NCBI RefSeq assembly: GCF_024679095.1
Contig: NC_066568.1
Location: forward strand, 2,214,716 to 2,278,715
Direction of reading: 5' to 3'
DNA from: Eriocheir sinensis
Lineage: Eukaryota > Arthropoda > Malacostraca > Decapoda > Varunidae
DNA: 64,000 nucleotides
Made by a program: the position numbers and the translations under genes. The notes beneath the pieces were generated by a model. It made no database searches, was not told where the DNA came from, and saw only the letters and a list, made by a program, of their open reading frames with translations. Positions 48,801 through 57,800 of the stretch are shown here, in pieces. Numbering within the stretch: the first letter of the stretch is position 1; each line of letters opens with the position of its first letter.

Positions 48801-51800
48801 GAATTATACTAGACAGAATGAGAAACCAAATTAAGTGAACGGTTGCTCGATTAGAAAGTTCCATCACGGCAATAAAACTTTTCAACAACTCTGGTTTTGA
48901 AAGTCTTGAATGAATCTGCAAACATCGGCATGACACCAAATAAGACTCACGGGTTTTCTGATATTGAAGGGCATCTGAATGAATCTCCAGCCATTGTATT
49001 GGTAGAAAGACACGCCCACCTGGCTGCTGACCATGGCAAGGAGGAAATCACCCTTGGGACCCTGCCGGAGGAGGAGAAAAGTACTGCCAGGTTAGGGAAA
49101 TGTAAGGTCAACTTCACACATATGACAGCTATGGTATAACTCTACTTTCATTAACCCGGTAGCAGCGATGGGCCAAATTTGTGGCTCTACCATGTAGCAG
49201 CGATGGGCCAAATCAGTGGCTTTACCATGTAGCAGCGATGGGCCAAATTTTCACCACGATATAACCCTCCCAAAATAGATACTGCATAAACTAATCACAA
49301 TAGCGTTTATATATTAGGAAATGGTTTGTGCGAGTGATGATTTTTCTCATTTTTCTCACTTAGAGGAGCATTTCAGAAACATGATCCCTGCAGCTACTGG
49401 GTTACTATCAGATCCAAATATATAAGAATCTAACACAGCATTGAAAAGGTCCTGTAGCTTTAACATTTTACATTTTTTACTAGACTAAGATTTTTGTTTT
49501 GTTTTCTACACATGCGAGTGAATATTAAGCAGTGGGGTAGGTATATACAGATTTAGTTGAATAGGTGAATTTGACAATATTAAAAGAAAAATAATAATCC
49601 TGACTACTTGAACAAAATTCCCTAATGCAAGTATACAAAAAGACAAATCCAACTACTAATAAAAACCTAAGTAAACATTTGAAGGACAAGAAATTTGGGA
49701 TCACTTCAAATTCATACCATATTTTCTCTACATAATATAATTCCTCCCATACATACCCATACACACACCCTCACTACCTCTCCCCCTACCCCCATCACCA
49801 TCTTCATTAATTCACCCCACCCACCACCACACAAATTCAATCCCCCTATCGATCTTTTATCCCTTCACCCACCTGGTATGCCACCCACTGCCTCGCCGCC
49901 ACGGTCTGCACACACTGGAAGGGGACGAACTTGCCGCGGTGGTATTTGTAGATCATGGAGTCAGTCTGGTAGTTCTTCATGCCCGCTGCCACAAGGGAAA
50001 GGGGGTTACGAGGTCATGTGGGTGAAGGTTCGGCATAGATTGAATGAGGATTGAGTGTACGAGAGGAAAGGGAGCGAGTGTTTAAGCTGGAAAAATCTAT
50101 GTCAACTTCTATTCTCTGTGCGCTCAACCATTCCCCTATTCCTTCCTCTCAGTCTTACCCGAGTCATCATACCTAACATACAATTTAAAACTTTCCGCTG
50201 GCTTTTCCTCATGACCTCAGAACATTCAATACAAAATAGACACTACAGTAGATTTTTCACTATTCATATCCTACAATATATCTCAATTATTCATAGTTTA
50301 AGTTGCCCTACACTAACACACTAACACTACTCTTTCCCAGTTCACTATTCTTTTAAACTATCTTCATTTTTCATATTGCTTCAAACATCAATATCAGCCT
50401 CAGTGAATCTAAGAACATTCCTTTCGTTCCCATCTTCCTCCTTCTGACCCTATTCAGCATTTCTTTCTTCTTATTTCCTCTCAAAGAATCTAAAAAATGT
50501 CCTTTCTTGCAGTTTTCTTCTTCCCTCCTCCTTCCTCTTCCCTCCTCCTTTCAATAATCCCTTCTTACTCCCCTTTAAACATTACCCCTCTCTACTCCTC
50601 TTCAACCCTTTTTTGGCCCCCTTCAGACAAACAAGCCCCCCTTCTTCAGACAAACAAGCCCCCCTTCTTCAGACAAACAAGCCCCCCTTCTTCAGACAAA
50701 CAAGCCCCCCTTCTTCAGACAAACAAAGCCCCCCTTCTTCAGACAAACAAAGCCCCCCTTCTTCAGACAAACAAAGCCCCCCTTCTTCAGACAAACAAAC
50801 ATATGCCCCCCCTTCTTCAGACAAACAAACATATGCCCCCCCTTCTTCAGACAAACAAACATATGCCCCCCCTTCTTCAGACAAAAACATATGCCCCCCC
50901 TTCTTCAGACAAACAAACATATGCCCCCCCTTCTTCAGACAAACAAAGCCCCCCTTCTTCAGACAAACAAAGCCCCCCTTCTTCAGACAAACAAAGCCCC
51001 CCTTCTTCAGACAAACAAAGCCCCCCTTCTTCAGACAAACAAAGCCCCCCTTCAACTCACCAGCATCCACCGTGAACTCATTGGCCACCACCAGGAAGTG
51101 TTCTTGTTTCATCTCGCTCTTGAAGGTGAAGGCGGCCCAGCTTCGCGCAGCGCTTGTGCGAATGCGCTGGAAGAGCCTGGTGTTCTCGTGCTCGTAGACG
51201 AAGATCTCGCTGTAGGTTTCCGTGTTGCCTGTGAAGAGGGAAGGAGTTAAATAGAAAAATTGTTATATAGGAGTGTGGGAAGAAATGAGAGAGGGAAAAA
51301 TGGGGAAAGGGCAAAACAGAGTGAGGAGAGAAATGAATAGGAAAAAGACAAAGGAAAAGGTGAAATGAAGGGGGAAAAAAAAAGTCTAAATGAAGTAAAA
51401 AAAGGTCAAGTGAAATTGGTGTGGGAAGAAAGAAATCAGGGAAAAAAAGGGAAAATGGGGAAAGACAAGAGTGAGAAGAGAAATGAACAGTGAAAAGACA
51501 AAACAAGAGGAAAAGGTGAAATAAATGAAGTAGAAAAGTTACTGAAATGGGAAATTCAAAGATAAAATAAAAAAGTTGAAATTAAAAAGACTAATTAAAA
51601 GTGGGAACCAGATGACCCAAGCCACCTACAACACAAACACTGTATTCCATTTCTCCATCCCCAGCACAACACACCACCCACCATTTCTGTCCCTGTAGTT
51701 AGCCACGGCGATGAAGCTCTTGGTGCCTATGACGAGACTGGCCAGACCGCGAGCGTGTCCCGTGGCGAAGGACCCTTTCTCCAGGTTGTTGTAGCTGGTG

Positions 51801-54800
51801 AAGAGCTTGCCCTCCACCATTGCATGCTGGGGAGAGAAAAAGATTGTAAATTGTGTACGAAGAACATTTTATTGACTAATGGTTTCCGGTAATTTAACCT
51901 CAGTGCGTACTAGACTAAAGGTACGTATTGGCAGGTAACAAGTCTCTACTCTTTGGTGTGGGGTGTGCGCGCTTAACTCCTTGACGGCGGATTTCCTACC
52001 AGAAGACATCACCAAGCTACAGGAATGGAACAAAAAGTGGCTGCTACAACTAAATGAAGAAAAATGTAAAGTCCTGTGCCTTGGGGGGTACATCCAGCAC
52101 ACCAATACCACATGGGAAACACTCCACTATCCACCACAGAGGCAGAGAAAGACCTGGGAAAGTTGGAAAGTTTAGTTTAGTTGGCGCAACACCTGTGGTC
52201 ATATGCCGGAGAGAGACAGAAGGGGAAGGAATTATAGGAGAAGGGAACAGATCCCAGGAGATGGGACAACCCCCAATTAATACCTGGTACCCATTCACTG
52301 CTGGGTGGACAGAGGCGTAGGGTATCTGAAAAGCCGCTCAAATGTTTCCACTCCGCCCGGGAATCGAACCCGGGCTCTCTCGGTCGTGAGCAGTGTGTGC
52401 TAACCACTGCACCACGAAGCCCCCTACAGGAATGGAATAAAAAGTGGCTGCTACAAATCAATGAAGAAAAATGTAAAGTCCTGCACCTTGGGAGGGGATA
52501 TCCAGCACACCAATACCACATGGGAAACACTCCACTATCCACCACAGAGGCAGAGAAAGACCTGGGAGTGTATGTTACCAGGCTACCAGTGAAGGGATAT
52601 CCAGCACACCAATACAACATGGGAAACACTCCACTATCCACCACAGAGGCAGAGAAAGACCTGGGAGTGTATGTTACCAGGCTACCAGTGAAGGGATATC
52701 CAGCACACCAATACAACATGGGAAACACTTCACTATCCACCACAGAGGCAGAGAAAGACATGGGAGTGTATGTTACCAGGCTACCAGTGAAGGGATATCC
52801 AGCACACCAATACCACATGGGAAACACTCCACTATCCACCACAGAGGCAGAGAAAGACCTGGGATTGTATGTTACCAGGCTACCAGTGAAGGGATATCCA
52901 GCACACCAATACCACATGGGAAACACTCCACTATCCACCACAGAGGCAGAGAAAGACCTGGGAGTGTATGTTACCAGGCTACCAGTGAAGGGATATCCAG
53001 CACACCAATACCACATGGGAAACACTCCACTATCCACCACAGAGGCAGAGAAAGACATGGGAGTGTATGTTACCAGGCTACCAGTGAAGGGATATCCAGC
53101 ACACCAATACCGCATGGGAAACACTCCACTATCCACCACAGAGGCAGAGAAAGACCTGGGAGTGTGTTACCAGGCTACCAGTGAAGGGATATCCAGCACA
53201 CCAATACAACATGGGAAACACTCCACTATCCACCACAGAGGCAGAGAAAGACCTGGGAGTGTATGTTACCAGGCTACCAGTGAAGGGATATCCAGCACAC
53301 CAATACCACATGGGAAACACTCCACTATCCACCACAGAGGCAGAGAAAGACCTGGGAATGTGTTACCAGGCTCTTTCCACCAGGGTCTACCTCCACCTCT
53401 CTCCAGCAGCTCTCGTCCACCCACCTTGTGTCGGTAGAGGTGGCTGGTGACCATCCCGCCCTGCGTTGTCCCATAACCCCCATAGTGGCTCTTTGGCTCG
53501 ATGGCGTTTAGGAAGGCGATGAGGATGTGATGCCTGAATTGCCTGAAAGATGAGATGCATAGGTTCAGTTTTCTTTGATGGCACCGAGGGCAAACAATAA
53601 AAAAAGTACAAATTTAAAAAAAGTACAATAAAAAAAAAGTACAATAAAAAAAAGTACAATAAAAAAAAGTACAATAAAAAAGTACAATAAAAAAAGTACA
53701 ATAAAAAAAGTACAATAAAAAAAGTACAATAAAAAAAGTACAATAAAAAAGTACAATAAAAAAGTACAATAAAAAAGTACAAAATAAAAAAAAAGTACAA
53801 AATTAAAAAAAAAAGTACAAAATTAAAAAAGTAATCACAAGTTTTCTTTATCACTTGCTTCTAATACTGTAAACTAAGGCTTCAAGAATGCACAAAGTTT
53901 ATCAATAAGACAATCAATAGTTTTATCATTCGCACTCCTAATACTATAAGGCAACTCCCAATACATATTAAGCTTATAGGGTCATTCTTTATATATACAG
54001 TACTTATTTTACGGTTAAGGACGCAGCTCAAGGGTGAAAAAACTAGAAAAAATCCCGCTAATACTGTACTTTTAATACTTTTAATACTTATGATACAGCG
54101 GTCATTCTTCTAGACTTTCTTTACAGTTAAGGACGCAGCTCAATAGCAAAATAAGAAAAAGCCCACTAATACTGTACTTGTAATACTTTCAATACTTATG
54201 GTACAGGAGTCATTCTTTATATATGGTACAGGGGTCATTCTTTATATATATACTTTTTTTTATAGTTAAGGACACAGCTCAATGGTGAAAAAACTAGAAA
54301 AAAGCCAGCTAATACTGTAATCTTAACACTTCTAATACTTATGATAATCCAAAATGGTCAAAATATTTCAAGACTTATTTTCCAACATTTAGAAATTCCA
54401 CAACTGTACTTACCAAACCTGCATGTCCCTGACGGCGAGTGTGGGAAGCGGCCTGCGGAAGGTGACGTCCAGCCCCTTGTGCCACGTGATGCGGTACACA
54501 CCACTGCCGTTGTGCTGGGGGGATGGGACACAGGGAGCGGTTACACTTGCTCCATTAGGATATGAATCATTATAGGTTTAGATCCACTTACAAGTCATTT
54601 CTAAATCTACATGGTTACACTTGCTCCATTAGGATAAGAATCATTATAGGTTTAGACCCACTTACAAGTCATCTCTAAATCTACATAGTTACACTCTCAT
54701 CATTAGGATAAGAATCATTATAGGTTTAGATCCACTTACAAGTCATCTCTAAATCTACATAGTTACACTCTCATTAGGATATGAATCATTATAGGTTTAG

Positions 54801-57800
54801 ATCCACTTACAAGTCTTCTCTAAACCTACTTAGTTACACTCGCACCATTAAGATATGAATCATTATAGGTTTAGATCCACTTAAGTCTTCTCTAAAGCAA
54901 CTGATATGAATGCTCTATGTTATTCATGAGGTCAAATTTGTCTAACTCAATTCATCCTTACATTCACATTTCGCTAAAGCTGCAGATGTGAACACACCCT
55001 TCTATTCATTTTAAATTTGTCTTTTAACTCAATTTATCCTTACATTCACATTTCTCTAAAGCTGCAGATGTGAACACCCCCTTCTATTCATTATAAAATT
55101 TGTCTATTAACTCTTAATTTATCCTTGCATTCACACAAATACCTAGACTTTATAACAGTTAAACCAACATATTATTAGAGTAAAACTTAAAGGAATTCAA
55201 ACACTTAACTCCACTTCACTTCCATCTCAAACAACCCAATTCCTTTACTTCAAAATCTTAAAACAACCCAAATGCTTTTCTTCAGAATATCTCACCTAAC
55301 AAACTCATCTTGATTCAATTTTAAGAGTCGCCTAAACAAATTTCATCCAACCTCCAGAAATACATTTGTCTGGACCTCACTATCGCTCCCAATGCATGAA
55401 GATCAAATATATGGCAAGTTCTATGTTACGTTAGTCCACCAAGATGCACCCACACTCACCATCTTGTCCTCAAACTGCTGGTACAGTCGCTCCGCACACA
55501 CGATGTCCACAAATTCTGGAGTCTTCAGCACAGGCTCACACTTGACGGCGCCCTTCGTGTGTACCACCGCGGACATCACCTCATGGTTCTGGGGGATGAA
55601 GGAAGACAAAGGAAAATAAAACAGTAAAAAGGAAAATAAAACAATAGAGGAAACAAAGAGGAAAGAAAAAACACAAAACCCAGAAAGAGAAAAAAGATGA
55701 AAGAAAGAAATGAGAAAAAAAAAAAAGCAAAGGAATATATTTAATTAAGTCTTGGTGAGAGATTAGTTTGGACAATGACATCGCGGTGTTTTCGTTCACC
55801 TGGTGTGCTAATTTGACTTACTCCTGCAGCTGTTTTATTAGAAGAGTTTGTTATATATATTGTAATGGACCAAGCAGATGTGGGAAGCCCTTATAACCCA
55901 CTTGGACAGAGAAACCTTCTAGCTTACTGGCCCATAGTTTTCCTTCATAACTCAGAGGACATGAATTAAGTGTTGCAATTTGCTTTCTACTGATGGTTTG
56001 TCTTATAATTTGCTTCCTACAACTATGATCAACTTCTAAAGAGTTCTGAAAGTATTAACAAAAAACACACAAACCCCTTACTGTTCACTCACCCTGATAG
56101 CGAAGACGTAGAGGCTGCCAGTCTTGCCGGGGAGCGGGTTACCATCGGCATCGAGGAAGGTCTCCGTGACAAGGCAGAAGAGGAGGTCGAGGTGATGGAT
56201 CAGGGTAACACTGGCGGGCTGGGCGGGGAACTGTAGACCTCTAAGCTGCTGCAGGACGTTCTCATCAAGCCCGACAAACTTGTACACTGAACCGCCTGAG
56301 ATGAAAGAAATAAAAGCGATAATTGATAACCAATGTAATGCAACTTGTGACGTAAATATGCTAGTTTCTCCGGCCATTTTTAGTTTCTTTATGGCATATG
56401 ATGAAGCTCAAGGGCCAAAAAATATATAGAAAAAAATATAACTCACAAAAAAAGGCTTCAAAAAGTTCAATATTGCAAGATTCTTAACAATTTCCTCATT
56501 AAAACAAACCAGAAATAAATTGTACAGGTGTTAAGAAAGCCAGATCTCACCTTTAGCACTAGGCTTTGGGGTATAAGGGGGTGGCTGGGTATAGGGCTTT
56601 TGGGTATAGGGTGGTGGCTGGGTATAGGGCTTTTGGGTATAGGGTGGTGGCTGGGTATAGGGCTTTTGGGTATAGGGTGGTGGCTGGGTATAGGGCTTTT
56701 GGGTGTAAGGTGGTGGCTGGGTATAGGGCTTTTGGGTGTAAGGTGGTGGCTGGGTATAGGGCTTTTGGGTGTAAGGTGGTGGCTGGGTATAGGGCTTTTG
56801 AGTATAGGGTGGTGGCTGGGTATAGGGCTTTTGGGTATAAGGGGGTGGCTGGGTATAGGGCTTTTGGGTATAAGGGGGTGGCTGGGTATAGGGCTTTTGG
56901 GTATAAGGTGGTGGCTGGGTATAGGGCTTTTGGGTATAAGGTGGTGGCTGGGTATAGGGCTTTTGAGTATAAGGTGGTGGCTGGGTATAGGGCTTTTGGG
57001 TATAAGGGGGTGGCTGGGTATAGGGCTTTTGGGTATAGGGCTTTTGGGTATAGGGCTGCTGGGTATAGTTTTGTGTATAAGGTTGCTGAGTATAAGGTTG
57101 CTGAGTATAAGTACGGGTATAAGGCTGTGGTGTATAACTGTGGGTATAAGCTTGAGTATAAGTATGGGTATAAGCTTGTTGAGTATAAGTATGGGTATAA
57201 GCTTGTTGAGTATAAGTTTTGGTATAAGCTTGTGGGGTATGAGGCTCTTTAGTATAGGGCTGCTGGGTATAGGTTTGCTGGGGGTAGGTTTGCTGAGGGT
57301 AGGGCTGGACACTCCTCCGAGCCCTGGACACACCAAGCCAGCCCTGGACATCTTCAATCAGGTTGCGTTGGGCTTCCCTGAGAGTCTCTTGCACCTTAAG
57401 GTCTGGAAAGAATTAACAGAAGCAGACTATGAATTTTGAAGTCATTCTATTATTAAGTATTCGCAATGTAATGTTATTTCATTCAATATTTTCATGGACT
57501 TTTCTCTTTTAACCCGGTAGCATCAGGGATCATGTTTCTTAATGGTCCCTCTAAGTGAGAAAAGCGAGAAAAAATAATCACTCAAACAATTTCATAATAT
57601 ATATCAAAGCATTTGTAATCAGTTTATGTATCATCTATTTTGGGGGGTTTATATCATGGCACAAATTTGGCCCGTCGCTGCAACACGGTAAAGCCACAAA
57701 TTTGGCCCGTCGCTGCTACACGGTAAAGCCACAAATTTGGCCCGTCACTGCTACCGGGTCAAGTCTTTGCTATGTAGGCTTATTTTATTCAATATTTTCA

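Noticed and set aside
50497..51197. Proline-rich PPSSDKQS frames
   Set aside because: 24/28-bp minisatellite in intron 9. The exon in this region is on the other strand.
52355..52425. Possible tRNA gene on the minus strand
   Set aside because: A and B boxes are present but the acceptor stem and anticodon arm are not convincing, and a SINE body follows, so it is a SINE head.
52177..53139. 320-codon minus-strand frame across the RT-derived array
   Set aside because: Antisense shadow of the 99-bp repeat. The plus-strand frame matches reverse transcriptase.
56528..57439. 303-codon plus-strand frame (GYRAFGYRVVA... type) opposite exon 3
   Set aside because: Shadow of the coding 33-bp repeat. 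The minus-strand frame joins exons 2 and 4 in phase and this one joins nothing.
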